DNA of 41,664 nucleotides from contig NAOQ01000155.1 in assembly GCA_002751075.1 (NCBI GenBank), positions 74,088 to 115,751 on the forward strand, written 5' to 3'. Positions 1-11,875 of this stretch are shown here, in pieces; within the stretch, counting starts at the first letter, position 1, and each line of letters starts with the position of its first letter. The notes beneath the pieces are model-generated. The model worked only from the letters and a program-made list of their open reading frames with translations. It made no database searches and had not been told where the DNA came from. This stretch comes from Ichthyophonus hoferi. Taxonomy: Eukaryota; Opisthokonta; Ichthyosporea; Ichthyophonida; Ichthyophonidae. The position numbers and the translations under genes were made by a program.

Positions 1-154
1 TCCCTAATCATTTCCACCCAAGCCCACCAGCATGTAAGTAATAAAAAATAATATATGCCTACAAATGATCTTCGATGAATAAAATAATAATCCTTAGTAC
101 ACTACATAGGGGTAGCTCGTTCATTACAACATAGGCTGTTCATGGGGCTATTAA

Positions 155-3100
155 CTATACAAGGAGGTTGCATTCTACAAGAGGATTACTATTATTATTT
201 ATCCATGGTCGATTCCCTGCCAGCTGTAACTTAGCCAAAGGTATCTTCATATGCAGCATATATATATATGGATAGATGTTTCATTATTTCTGTAAGTTTA
301 AATTTATTTTTGTGAATACTTCTTTTTATTTATTAAAATATATTGTCTATTTGGAATAATTTTAATTATTTAATGACTATCAGCCTTGATAACATCAATA
401 GATACCAAATATGCTTAATCCTTCTAAAGTATCAAATCAACGGTGCTATTGACAGCATGATAACAATCCAATGCAACTCTTACAATCCTTATCACATGTC
501 CTTTTAATGAAATCTTTAACATAATCTTGTAATGTTTGTAACAAAAGCAATAAAGTAATTATTAAAAAAAAAAGGAGTACAAAAAACAAGATGGAGTAAT
601 TCGTATAAAAGGGTTTAAACCAAGTTAATGCACATATGCATGTATAGGTATATGTATATAATATATGTACATACAATTGTATAGACACAGCACCACACAT
701 ATTCTTCACCTCTAGTTTTTCGCGTTCATCTGCCAATTCGGCCTGATGGCGAAGATAAGCCTTATCTAGTTCCTCCTGTACACGTGCTATAGCTTCCTCT
801 ATCTCTTTACGCGTACGTGGTTCTGTCATGCATATATACTGGTTTAATTTGATTGAGACCAAATCATCTTATCTTTATGACCCAAATGTATTTATTTATA
901 TTTATCTATACACGCTTTATTGAATCTATTTATCAATTAGTATTATCCCCACAAGGCTTTCATTGTAACTCTTTCCAACTGAAGTGACACTGTATGTATA
1001 TTGATTTCAGTATGTATGTGTAGTCATTGGTAATATTACCACTAATAATGATAAGAATAATAATGATAATGGTAATCGTAATGGTTGTAGTTATTATAAT
1101 AGTAATAGTAATAGCAATAGTAGCAGTGACAGTAAAAGTAGTAGCAATAGCACTAGTAATAATAGGAATAATAATAATAATAATATAGGTTTTAATTGTT
1201 TTCAATAATGCCTTTGCATAGGAGAGATAATATTAGAACGTTAATAGAAAATAAATGCACAGGACACAATATGGACTATGGCCAGGTTAAAACCACCAAA
1301 CTAACCTGAGAGTATATAGAAGCGTACATATAGGTATGTGGCTATACATGCACACTGATAGTAATTAGGTGTTTTTTACTAAATATCTAACTAGTGATTT
1401 ACTATAAAGGCGCCGCACTGCACAGTTAATACGCCTAAATAAAGTGTAGCTTTAAACTAAAATAAGCATGTCAATTACATATATATGTAATTCTGGCGAT
1501 TGGATCTGTGTCATTGATGTTAAGGCAAGCAATTCCCTACCCTTGAAGGTGGATGAATCAGCTGACATGGGAGAGCCCATGTCATTGGTTGCTTCTCTGG
1601 CCTGTAAAAAGACATGGCAACGATCAGATAATAATACAACCTACAATATACCTTCCCATGTATCCAATAGGAAATTTGTATAGATATAAAAGTAATTGTA
1701 TTGGCCTATTAATAAAACAATCATTACTGTCCCACAATAAATTTACAAAGATGTAAATGAATAGTCTCGAGTCGAGAGAGAGAGGCAAGAAAAGGCCAAC
1801 AAAATATAAACTGTTCAACTTACCCAAACTGTCCTTGGAGTCATTATAGATCGTAGATAGCCCATGCCTGGTAGCCATGTGGTGGCAAAGGGAATGGCTA
1901 TGTGTTATCAATAACAACAGATATATGTAGTGCTTCTTAAGATGCTATGCACACAGATATAACAAAAGCTGTACACAACATATACGCTATACCGACGAAA
2001 GTATATAACCATATACTCATCATGCCAAGTAGATTACAATCAACGGGTACTATAACGTAACAATGCACAACAATCCTTACCTCTGAAGGGGCTGACTGTT
2101 CTCTCTGTTCCAGTTGGTTCCTTAGTATTGCATGCATATAATCCCTGTTCAAGCCCTCTATATGAGCTATATTTTATCTTGTGCTAATCAATATACATCA
2201 TTTATAACTTTTTAAGGGTAAGGCACGTATAGATATATGTATAGTTATATCCCCCAAGTTAATCTTATTGATACGATGATATGTGTGGCTGTGAACAACT
2301 TGTTTAGTTTTTTTAATCTCCTGTGTGCTATATATTCCATGTGCCTGCATATATATGTATATGTATGTATGTATTTGAGGATAATTACAACACGTACTAC
2401 AGAGAGTAGAATGTCAGAAGAATAATAGTAGCTTCACATACAACTAATAGAATTGGAAGGGAAAATATACGACCCAGAGATATTCTTGATATAAGGGACA
2501 CAGTATGTAGTCCTCTGTAAGCTATAAGCTTGCCAACCGGTCTATGTTGGTGTCTTCCAGCCGGGAAAAAAGTGTGTTTCATGGCGTAAAGCCTTTTCAT
2601 GTTTACGTTGTAAATTTTAAATTTAAGTAAAGAAGGCAGGTCTATTCTGGGTATGTGAGAAATATAATAAGTTAAAATTTGACGCTATTGGACTATATAT
2701 AATAATCTGTGCATTTACAAGAGGCGGTATTTGTATAAATGTAATATACACAATAACTAGTCTTATATGGAAGATAATGAACTGTTTTGACAATTACATC
2801 TATATTTAAATGCATGTATTTTTGGAGTGCAGGTCTGGTTGTTTGCTTTTTATGAATTAGATAAAACCTGTTCCAGGCATATTAGTTTTGAATAAGTGAA
2901 AGTTGATGAATACCAAATTGAAAGTATAATCATCTACCTGCATAAAAGCTCTCCTATGGACCCCGTACCTTAAAATACTTGAATGAATTGAAACATGTAC
3001 ATTGTCTGTATAATGAGTAATAGACCCGTGTATATCAAAATAAAATGTAGAGATGATTGAATGTAGGGATGTCTCAAGAAGTGTTTCTAGGCGTGTAATG

Positions 3101-3336
3101 TATAAATAAGTTCGCTTGAATATGTATAAGCATGAGTAGGTTTTTAGAGAGATATACTTCTATTGATACATCAATACCTCTAGTTCAGTATATATATACA
3201 TGTTTTAATAGCGGAATACAAGTGTAATAATTTAGTAAATGGATATGGGTATGCAGGTGGCAAAGTGTTTGCCAATTTTATGTTTACCAAGTATTTTCAT
3301 TCTGATATTCTGAGGGTCAATACCTCCAGATGCCAT
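155..3336 (-). CDS. Predicted six-exon gene, small coiled-coil protein of unknown function
   Basis: I do not recognise this protein. Six minus-strand exons join in phase: 3288-3336 (starts MASGGIDPQNIRMKIL), 2474-2514 (DYILCPLYQEYLW), 2081-2155 (GLNRDYMHAILRNQLEQ...), 1541-1601 (AREATNDMGSPM...), 710-822 (PRTRKEIEEAIARVQEELDK...) and a tentative last exon 155-223 ending in TAG. The total is 408 nt, 135 residues. Donors are GTAAAC, GTCGTA (weak), GTAAGG, GTAGGG and GTGAAG; acceptors end in CAG or AG. The N-terminal half is predicted helical; the fifth exon is a charged Glu/Lys/Arg heptad-like coiled coil rich in Ala and Leu. The serine-rich fourth exon looks like a linker. An alternative acceptor in the last exon at base 218 would give a five-residue tail (GIDHG). 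The phase agreement and coding-like composition argue that the gene is real; the weak second donor and the last exon are the least certain parts. Spans 224-709, 823-1540, 1602-2080, 2156-2473 and 2515-3287 would be introns with no other feature I can support except the AAT-rich tract. Confidence 0.45.
1027..1190. repeat. Degenerate AAT/ATG trinucleotide microsatellite
   Basis: About 160 bases of imperfect (AAT)n mixed with GTA, ATG and AGC triplets, inside the predicted intron between the exons at 710-822 and 1541-1601. It gives an Ile/Thr-only reading frame on the minus strand that is not a gene. Confidence 0.85.
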
Positions 3337-3650
3337 ATTAGAGAGACTGTCGAAGCATTGCTATTACAAGTAATATCTTAAATAACCCTAAATAGCATTA
3401 TATAAACGAAGGATAAAATGGTAGGGTGGGTTGGAAAGTTTATTATTTGTCAAAGTAAGGAGCTGAATTTAATATTTTAATAACTAACACAGAGACAACT
3501 GGCACAGTTATCATATTCACCTTAAACAAGGACCCTAAAAGAGCAGTACAAGAGCATATATATATATATATATTCCTATAATTCTGCTACTTTCAATTTT
3601 ACTCTCATATTTTACCCTTTTGGGGCTGTATCGCCTATTATCCGGCGCTT
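3337..3650. other. Intergenic AT-rich spacer
   Basis: I see no gene here. It lies upstream of the first exon of the coiled-coil gene and before the copia-like fossil. It includes a short (TA)n run near 3558-3574. Confidence 0.5.
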
Positions 3651-6600
3651 ATGAAGCAAAAACAGATGTATTAATCTATGGTTAAATAAAACTATTTTCA
3701 ATTAATCGAAGATTAAAGATATTTTCTTGAGATTAATTGGCGATTAAACACAATTATTTTGGATTAATTGGAAATTGAACGCAACTATTTTTAATTGTCG
3801 ATTAAGAAAAAATACTTCCGACTAATCGACGATTAATATAAGCGATTTGTGATAGTGAGAAATAGTTTGTCCAATAAAAAGAAGTCTAAAATGTAATTCA
3901 AGGTATTTTGGTACACAATCACAAGGTTTATTGAGTATTGAACCACGATCTATTCAACACTATGCTTAGCTTAAACGCTTTTCACCTGCTCAACTGGAAT
4001 TGTTCTAAACCAACAACTATATAACCAGCAATTACAGACTTAATCTGGATCCTGATTACATGGAGTTGTACAAAGAAATAACGTGCATAATATATATTCG
4101 TTACAATAAGTAGTTAGGACTGAAGAGAAGAGATATATCTACTCCTATTGTCCCACAAGTCAAGAGAAAAACTACCATTGTATCTACAATGAAATTGGGA
4201 TCTGTAGGTAAGGGGAAGAAATTAATACAACTATTCTCTGACGCCAGAAAAAAGGAACCTTCAAGAAATCTTTTATAGGACTTTGACACTAGTTTAGGTA
4301 AAGCAGAAGAGGAACACAACACCATATGTCCTTAGATAGTAAAGCTGAATACAAGTAGTATAGATTCCGACACTCTATGCCCTAAATATTTAAAATAATA
4401 TCTTTGTCATCATGACCCTACACAGTCAGAACTGTTCTGTTGCTTTCAATTATGAGGAAGTTACAATTTCTGAGGATACCACCCTTCTACTATGAGGCTA
4501 CCCATAGTAGGTGAAAAAGTTCATTCTCCATGTCACACTCCTTTTGCCATCAGACTCAATCATTAGATCAGAGTACACCACCCTATTCCAACAGGCAACT
4601 GACCTTGATGATTTTGACCCCACTGCATGCAAATATTTCACCACCTAACATGATCAGATCAACCAAAATTGTCATAAACATTTTACTAATACCCAGGGTC
4701 ACATCCCCACAAACATTTCAATAACCAAATACTTTCTGACCAGTTCTGCCACGTATATCAATACACAAATAGATGTCATTTAGCACTCTTAATGTATGTA
4801 CTGCACCCCTAAGAAGCTTTCAGCTGCTGTCACGCTTACAGCATTACTGCACCCCAAAAATAGTTCCCGTAATGCTTGTACAGGCAAAACAATTGTAGCC
4901 AGTGCTTTCCCTATGTATTCGATGTACACCTCACATCCCCTTCAAACCATCCACAAATATGTAATTGGTCCATTCTACATCTACGGCAGCTACCATTGGT
5001 TTGTTCTCTTTATTGATAACTTAATGTAATGTACTGTAGTGCAGTGTATGAAACCCAACAATAAAGTTTCTTGTATCTTTGAGCAGTCCATAGAAGCACT
5101 CCACACAAAGTAGTCCACTTACTACTTTGCTACTCTATATAATAATCAAGGTACAAAGTGTACACCCACTCTTTTTCTTCAACAGCTTATCTCAAGGATA
5201 ATTAAACACTGCACAGTCCTTCCCTATGCACCGCAATCTGATGGTATATAAGAGTGTATAAACCACTACATTATCACTATGGCAAGAATTGTCATACATG
5301 CTGCAAGCATTCTCCATTTCTTTTGGGAATATGCCATTGATGCAAAAATATTCATCTACAACATTATGCCAACCACTACTCTCACCATGAACAAATCCCC
5401 CTATATTTTCTGGAATCTCCAATCCACCCTGGTTGACCATGTATGTACCTTTGAGTATAAACTATCCTGTAATACAGATCTGGTTACTTATTCATCCAAG
5501 TTCACTATCTAAAAATGAGAAGTCTGCTTATACAGCTACTTAGACAACATGGACAAGTAGATTGTACTTAACCGGGAGCTTCACCACACAATATTTTGGA
5601 GGAACTGTGTCTTTTCTCAAGACACTTTCCCCTTGCAATTGCTCTCTCCTTCACTCCAGAAAGGTCCTTTCATTCTTATTGCTACTCCTGCCATTACTTC
5701 TGCCCCTACTCATGATTAACCACCAGACACAGTTCCTATGGATTTTCAACACCAGCACAATACTCTCCCTCATGAAAATATATGGTTTTAGAGATAATAT
5801 GCCTAAGACATTCTTTCATTTCCTCCTTCCTCATCACCAATCTCCATATTCTTTATGTCAGCTCCGGAAGTTTCTTAATCAGATAAGAGGGAGAGATTCA
5901 ATCAGTTTGCTGTGCTAGATGAAGACATCTAAATTCATCACTACAGCAAGTACGCACCCATCATCGCAAGGAGCAGCTACCATTATGGCCAACATTAACA
6001 ACCAGTACAAGTGATGTGCATCACCTCTTTATCAACGTAGCCCTCCTTCCAAATTTTGCAGATCCTACAAATTTTAAAGAGGCAATCTGTGCTTAAACAA
6101 AATATCTGGGAGTGCTGCCATGCTACTGACATCACGACAATTAACAAGTTTCATAATTAGACACCTGTGCCCCAGGAGGAAATCCTAAAAACTGCTACTT
6201 TCTTTTACAGCCCATGAGTGTATCATAGGAAACATGACCAAATTGGAGCAGTAACCCAACACAAAACTCAACTTTGAACTAAAGGCAGCATGAAGATAAA
6301 GAGTAAGGACTTCTTCAATATCTCATCATATGTGATTAGTTTTGGCACAGTAAACATTATTATGGCTATCACTTCAGCTCATCAATATGAGTTGATCCAG
6401 CTTGACATTTGCTCAACCTACCTTTATTCCATGCATCCCGGACCAATATATATATACCAACCCCAGCATATGGAAGACTCTGACCACATTAAGTGGATTT
6501 CTAGGCTATCAAAGTGCTCATATAATCTGCATGTCAGTGGTTTTTACTAGAGGGCTATGTCGAATGCCTTCCTGTGCACTTAATAAATGTACTATGCAGA

Positions 6601-7860
6601 TAGAGACCCCTGTCCCTACATTTTCTATAGCACAAGTCATTTCATATCACTTTGTTGCTATGTAGATGTCATACTAATCATCTTTGAGTACCATGAGGAA
6701 AAGGGGGCACAGATTAAAGCATTTTTTGGCTGCTTTTCAACTAAGAACACGGGATGACCTACCGATTTCTTGGGCTAAACTATTCAGAAATTTAATGATA
6801 GCATAAAGCTATTATCATAAATCAACTATATTAAGAAACTACTAGATCACATAACCAAGACAATGTTGCTCAAACGTACTCTCCTATATGGTCTGAACAT
6901 ATCAAGGAAACTGCCAATCACTCTAAAAACAATGAATTGTAAGATGCCACCTCTTCTCATATTTTGATTGGCTGTCTACTATGGATCACCAAGTCCTGCC
7001 ACCCTGATTGTCAGTTTGCAGTCAGTAACCTTGCCCACTACACTGGAGAACCTACCAAGGCCATTTGGGAAATGACAATGCATCTCATATGCTACCTCAG
7101 GACCACTGCTGAGAAATACATTACCTCTGACCTTACTCCATTGGCACTTACTGCCTTTTCAGATTCTAATTTTGCAAATGACCCAAGAACTTCATGTAGC
7201 ACCTCTGACTACATTATTTACCTTGGGGGGGAAACCAATTGACTGGGTTTCAAAGACAAAACAAAAAGCATAACCACACTTTCTACAACCAAAATTGTGT
7301 ACATCTCAATGTCCACTATATGCCAGAAAATAGTCTACATTGTGTCTCTCCTTGACTATCTACACATTGATACTAGATGTGTGAAGTTACGGGCTTACAA
7401 CTAATCTGCCATTTACCTGACTGAGAAGAATTGTGTCCCAAGAGGCATGAGGTATATAAAAATTAGATAGTAGTATATAAGAGATTGTATGATTGATGAG
7501 GGGGTTGAAGTTCTTCCATGTTCAACCCCACTCATGGCAGCTGGCTGTCTAATGAAGGTCAGGCCACCAACCAATTTCAAAAAGACCAAAGCCCTAATGT
7601 GGATATATGAACCTTGGTTCTGCTTGTACGTCATGCTCAGTATACCATTCATAAGGAAGTGTTCAGATCAGTATTTCTAATTAGAAATCATCATTACCAG
7701 CAATCACGTTTTTCACTATGATTACTGATTACATCATATGATTTCATGATTCCCAAGGTTCCTACAATTTCAAAGTGCTAACCACAACTGGAATTATGAC
7801 TTACATGATACTTTATACCTTTTAATTTTCAAAATATGAATTTTAAACTTGGATATGAGT
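3650..7860 (+). mobile_element. Ty1/copia-type LTR retroelement fossil, copy 1
   Basis: An old, heavily broken element in plus orientation with well over ten interruptions, so it is a fossil. The parts occur in copia order: a repeat-rich 5' region that may be LTR (about 3650-4330), a gag/protease-like stretch that cannot be resolved (4330-4850), integrase with a core-like block ending at 5029 and a second block at 5240-5520, reverse transcriptase (about 6290-6780, YVD-type active-site motif near 6660), and RNase H (about 6960-7440, motif IGCLLWITKSCHPDC and a later STSDYIIYLGG). The order integrase before reverse transcriptase is what separates copia from gypsy elements. A 3' part near 7560-7720 matches the 3' part of the second copy at 35.1-35.6 kb. 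Matching LTRs could not be made out at both ends, which fits great age or 3' loss. The two copies are clearly related but differ a lot. Confidence 0.85.
3687..3842 (+). repeat. Five tandem ~31-base units with GATTAATNGNCGATTAA-like core
   Basis: Five degenerate units in a row, each with an ATTTT tract followed by ATTAAT(T/C)G and a closing GATTAA. They lie in the presumed LTR or leader of copia copy 1. The same ATTAAT/GATTAAT words recur near the 5' end of copy 2 (38540-38800) and in the inserted piece at 35720-35760. The array could be an LTR enhancer-type repeat; that role is inference. Confidence 0.6.
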
Positions 7861-7861
7861 A

Positions 7862-8382
7862 TCATTAAATTTTTCCAGTAACCCCCGGAATTATACAGGG
7901 TTGCCCACTAATATACAGAATGCTCCCAAAACTATACGGAGAAGTTCCAAAAAATATACGGAATATTCACAAAAAAATATATACGGATTTTCCTAACAAT
8001 ATGAGAATTTTTCCCCAAAATATACAAAAAAGTTTTTATACTCCCATCAATACATACTTTATACATTCTGATTTTCAGCATATTATTACACTTTCCCAAT
8101 CTCTACAAAAATCCCATACTATATTTTCGAGAAATTTTGCTCCGTATATTGTTGGGAAAAATCTACATATTGCTAGGAAAAATCCGTATATTTTTTAGAA
8201 ATATTCCGTATATTTTTTTGGAATTTCTCTGTATAGTTTTGGGTGCATTCTGTATATTAGTGGAAAACCCTATATACAGCAACTATCTGGGTTCTTTTAC
8301 GCTACCACATCTTGTTGGGCTTTTGCATGGTGTGGCACGAGTTTAATGTTGTGATTAATTTTAATTCACAGGATATTTTGGA
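7862..8382 (+). repeat. Dispersed repeat R1, copy A (interrupted by a MITE)
   Basis: Begins TTTTCCAGTAACCCCCGGAA and continues after the MITE with CAGCAACTATCTGGGTTCTT through TGTGATTAATTTTAATT. The same unit occurs without the insertion at 16803-16926. CCAGTAACCCCCGG may be a transposon terminus. This copy starts right where the copia fossil ends. Confidence 0.75.
7896..8273. mobile_element. Fold-back MITE (long inverted arms, TA target duplication)
   Basis: Left arm about 7896-8025 and right arm about 8143-8273 are near-perfect inverted copies of each other (about 130 bases each) around a spacer of about 117 bases. The ends read CAGGGTTGCCCACTAATATA on the left and, inverted, TAGGGTTTTCCACTAATATA on the right. 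Both arms consist of degenerate subrepeats around (A)TATACGGA. The uninterrupted repeat at 16.8 kb has GGAATTATATACAGC, so this insertion duplicated a TA, as Tc1/mariner-type transposases do. It has no coding capacity and would be moved in trans. The whole element could form a long hairpin RNA if transcribed. Confidence 0.8.
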
Positions 8383-8384
8383 AA

Positions 8385-9200
8385 TATTAGGAAAGATTTC
8401 ATATAAAAATATATTGAAAGATTTTGGAAATATATTGAAAAATTCTGAAAATATTTTTTCATTTTTTAGAATATTTAAACAACAAGAATAGGAGATATAG
8501 TAAATTACAATGCTTTATTCAAAACCAATGATCTCCCGCCTTAGTGCCTGCCACTTATGACCGTAATTCTCTTCTACATTACAGTTTTGTAGATTTTCTA
8601 GAACCGATGTGATATGATGTTTGTTTTTAAGCTGACTCCGTTGAGTTGCTCTAGGTCTAATTAAATTGAGGTTGGACGTGATTTTGGAAAAAAAAGGATT
8701 CAATTGGATTGAAATCGGGACTACGGTGGCAAATATATTACTTTAACGTTCAAAGTCATGGTATGAATTGGTTGAATTTGTCAGCATTGTAGAACCAAGC
8801 ACCAAAAAATCAGTAATATACAAATATATTAAACCGTAGAATACATACATATGTAAATAGAAGATACGTAAAAGAATAAACTATAACCGTGCAGTGAGCG
8901 GGAGCATCATGAATATTTGGGACATTACATAACATGATTTTACTGTAATTTACACGATATTACGTCTATACGTAATTGTTAACTTACGTAATTCTATCAT
9001 TTTAAAGTTAAAAAATTATTTTACATGTATCTTTGTGTTTAGTTTTTATTAAATATTTTAATGATTCACATATTGAAGTTTAAAACAAACTCCTATTTGG
9101 AATAACACAACGGTATAATTTTTTTTTACATATTTTTATATGTAAAATCTTCCTCAATATTTCGGAAATCTTTCCCAACATTTCCGAAATAAGGCAATAC
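8385..9200. repeat. Second inverted-repeat pair (arms 8385-8470 and 9125-9200)
   Basis: The left arm (TTGGAAATATTAGGAAAGAT and following) is matched by the inverse of TTTCGGAAATCTTTCCCAAC at 9158-9180, with CATATAAAAATAT flanks on both sides. The match is weaker than in the MITE. The spacer holds a copy of the R2 repeat. This probably marks another old non-autonomous transposon. Confidence 0.45.
8757..8935 (+). repeat. Dispersed repeat R2, copy A
   Basis: Contains GAATTTGTCAGCATTGTAGA, AATCAGTAATATACAAATAT and ends near GTGCAGTGAGCGGGAGCATC. It is a direct repeat of 9843-9990. The CAGTGAGCGGGA(N)C(G)TCATGAATATTT segment looks like a Tc1/mariner terminal repeat and is seen again, diverged, at about 13535-13565 and inverted at 17762-17785. 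Confidence 0.65.
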
Positions 9201-9440
9201 TAATAAGATCCGACTTATTTAATCATTGAGTGAATACATATCCGTGATTTCTGAGTCACGGGCCAATACATGAACCGCAACCGGATTGTACAGTAATTGC
9301 TAGCTTAATTTTATCTTTTCAAAGCTACAAATTGATCTTATTTTTATTTTTGGTTTTTATCGAATATTTGTATGATTCACGTATTGAAGTTTAACATTCC
9401 TATTTTGAAGATTTAAAGGTATAGCATAACACCTATACTA
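9000..9440 (+). repeat. Two direct copies of a transposon subterminal repeat
   Basis: Segments 9000-9125 and 9305-9440 share TTTTTATNNAATATTT, TATGATTCACNTATTGAAGT and CCTATTT. The same sequence forms both inverted ends of the second DDE element (16935-17130, and inverted at 15650-15835). So these are solo or deleted ends of that family. Confidence 0.6.
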
Positions 9441-9624
9441 CCTTATTGTTCAAAATTGTATTGTACTTTAAAAAAGTATTGAAACCCAAAAAAGATCGTA
9501 TAGAAATAGGATAGAGTCCGTGTTTATTATTAACTGTTTTTTTTTTTCCTTTTATATTTTCCCGGCCTTGGTTTATTGCGGGCGTTAATTTTGATTAACA
9601 CTCATAACTGTATTCAGTAATGTA

Positions 9625-9715
9625 CCGATCGTAAAGGTCCTTATTGGCTAATAAGAGCTTACAAAAGATCACTGAGACCCACTAGAATTGTCTGATCTTA
9701 TCTCGATAATCTTGT
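9625..9715 (-). repeat. Terminal-type repeat T, inverted copy flanking the chitin-binding gene
   Basis: Read on the minus strand it carries GATCAGACAATTCTAGTGGG, CTCAGTGATC and TTAGCCAATAAGG. The plus-strand counterparts are 12925-13000 and 17135-17195; a shortened inverted copy lies at 13965-14010. With 12925-13000 it frames a 3.3-kb stretch that includes the chitin-binding gene. Confidence 0.65.
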
Positions 9716-9842
9716 ACTATGTATGTCCTTATTTGCCATACATAGCTCACTCATGAGCTGAAGTGCTTGCATAATATTTATCTACAAATCAATTTAACCT
9801 AGCTGGTTAAGAAAGTTATGCAATTAACCAATATTCACAGTT

Positions 9843-9990
9843 AATGTATGATTTGATTGAATTGTCAGCATTATAGAAATAATAAAAATCAGTAATAAGT
9901 AAATATAATATACCATATAAAAATAGAAATAAAAGAATGAGCTATAACCGTACAGTGAGCGGGACCGTCATAAATATTTCGAATATATAT
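9843..9990 (+). repeat. Dispersed repeat R2, copy B
   Basis: Direct repeat of 8757-8935 with GAATTGTCAGCATTATAGAA and GTACAGTGAGCGGGACCGTC. A (TA)n run at 9984-10002 follows immediately. Confidence 0.65.
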
Positions 9991-10002
9991 ATATATATAT
10001 AT

Positions 10003-11875
10003 TGTTATAGTTTTAACGTTTTTACACAATACTAAAGTTAACAAGTGGTACAATATCTTTATAACTTTATAAGAAAACATGACGTTATTAGTGTATCACT
10101 ATAAAAATAATATAGTAGGACCTGAATCAATCAGGAATGAGTAGTCATATATAGTACATATATAAGTCTTGGTATCCTAAGTGAAAATCTTAACAATTGT
10201 TTAGTTGTATATGAAAGAAAGCTAACTATGTCGGCATTTTTTACAGTTTTAAACACATGCATGATTAAAAAACACCAATCACTAGGTTGACCTACCAGAA
10301 ATATTAAAAAACAATACACTAAATCTATCAGTAGGTGCCCAATTAGAAATATAAACATAAAATCTTTCTGTATGAGACGCTTAAGGGTGGATTATGACCA
10401 AAAAGAACAGAAAGCCTACCCAAAAAGAAAAAAAAACAAGTATACTTAGCATATTTTTATAAAAAAAACACATTAATTCTGTAAACCATGGGTTGTTGAT
10501 ATTGAAAACGCATATATCTCTGTTGTATTGTAGATTTCAAAAAGCTTCAGATTAGAGTAGATACAATAAATGAGACATCAAATGCTGTCTAAAAAATTGA
10601 ATACAACTCAAGAATTAATTTGCCTTAAACTAGGGAACAAGTTTTGTCCCTACGATTCTCTCCAACACCACTGATTTGATTTGGGCCAAACTATGTTTCT
10701 AATAGTTATTAATAAAATAAAGCCTTCATTTATATGATCATATGACTAATAAATGTTAATGTTAATTTTTAGTTTAGTTTTTAGATAAGGCTACTTTAAG
10801 TATTTAATTCTTTACCATTGGCTATGACAGCTATTTTTGAAATAAGTACGGTTATTTTTATTCTTTATGTTTCTTGTATCTAGAAGAAATCTAGTTTGCT
10901 ATAGTGTTCCATATCTGCCTTAATATAGGCATAGATATGAGATATAAGAACTAGATGTTGCACAATTATGATTTAAGCATTCCAAGAGTCTTGAGGGTTA
11001 ATCTTGGCAACATGAAACAGAAAAAACAAACACTACTGCAGGAACTAGATATAAAACCAATGCACTTCATTTTTAATGTAAGATCAGAACTTTAAATATG
11101 ATAATATTGATGTTGTATACCTACAATATAGTATGTCAGGGATAGTATGTAAAATATGTGTAGTTAATTTCTATATATATATATATAAACATAAACTATT
11201 ATACTTAGTAAAGTGATTTAAGAAATAGAACATAAAGTAATTACTTGATTAACAGCCTCAATCATTGCAGTGGCATATTTGGTTGTCAGCATTGTTTTGG
11301 TGAGGTCACAGTAACAAATTTATATTCAACAAATGCCTTGCAAATATAAATGGGATGATGATGTTGAGATTAACTTGGTCAAGGGTATAGTTAATCTATG
11401 ATCCTTGTATCCAATCTATATCAACATATTCAAGGTCTAATGATGGACCATATTAAAAATAAATATATAGAAAATAGACCGATATTGGCACTGTGTATTT
11501 TTACATACGACATATCTTCAATACTCGGTCTTTCATATGCTATTATCAAAAAAATACAAAGTATTTAAAATTCATTGAGGCCTTGTCGAACCACTTCCCG
11601 TTGTCTTTTCCACATTGTTCCCTAAAAAGGAGAGATCGAAAATTAACTCAAATCGGAGCAAACGAGGCTCTAATAATAAAGACAGCTAACATACTATATA
11701 CATATATATATATAGTAAACGATAAGAATAATATTATTATTTGAAGTTCTCTATGGTCAAGTTTTTTATATTTGAAAGAATGAATGAATGCCAAATGACT
11801 ACAATAGGCTAATATCCATATTATCATGCAATATCTATTATATTATATTATTAGCGAATTGATGTGGCGAGACAA
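10003..11875. other. AT-rich spacer with no supported gene
   Basis: Very AT-rich, with short poly-A and TA runs (11175-11187, 11695-11714). Reading frames of up to 83 codons occur (for example 11493-11744 plus and 10131-10358 minus), but they have repetitive Ile/Tyr/Phe composition and no motif. It lies downstream of the chitin-binding gene and inside the T inverted repeats. Confidence 0.5.

Noticed and set aside
960-1205. 81-codon Ile/Thr frame
   Set aside because: Translation of an AAT-type microsatellite.
7920-8198. 92-codon frame inside the MITE
   Set aside because: Repetitive Asn/Ile/Phe translation of the MITE arm subrepeats; the element is non-coding.
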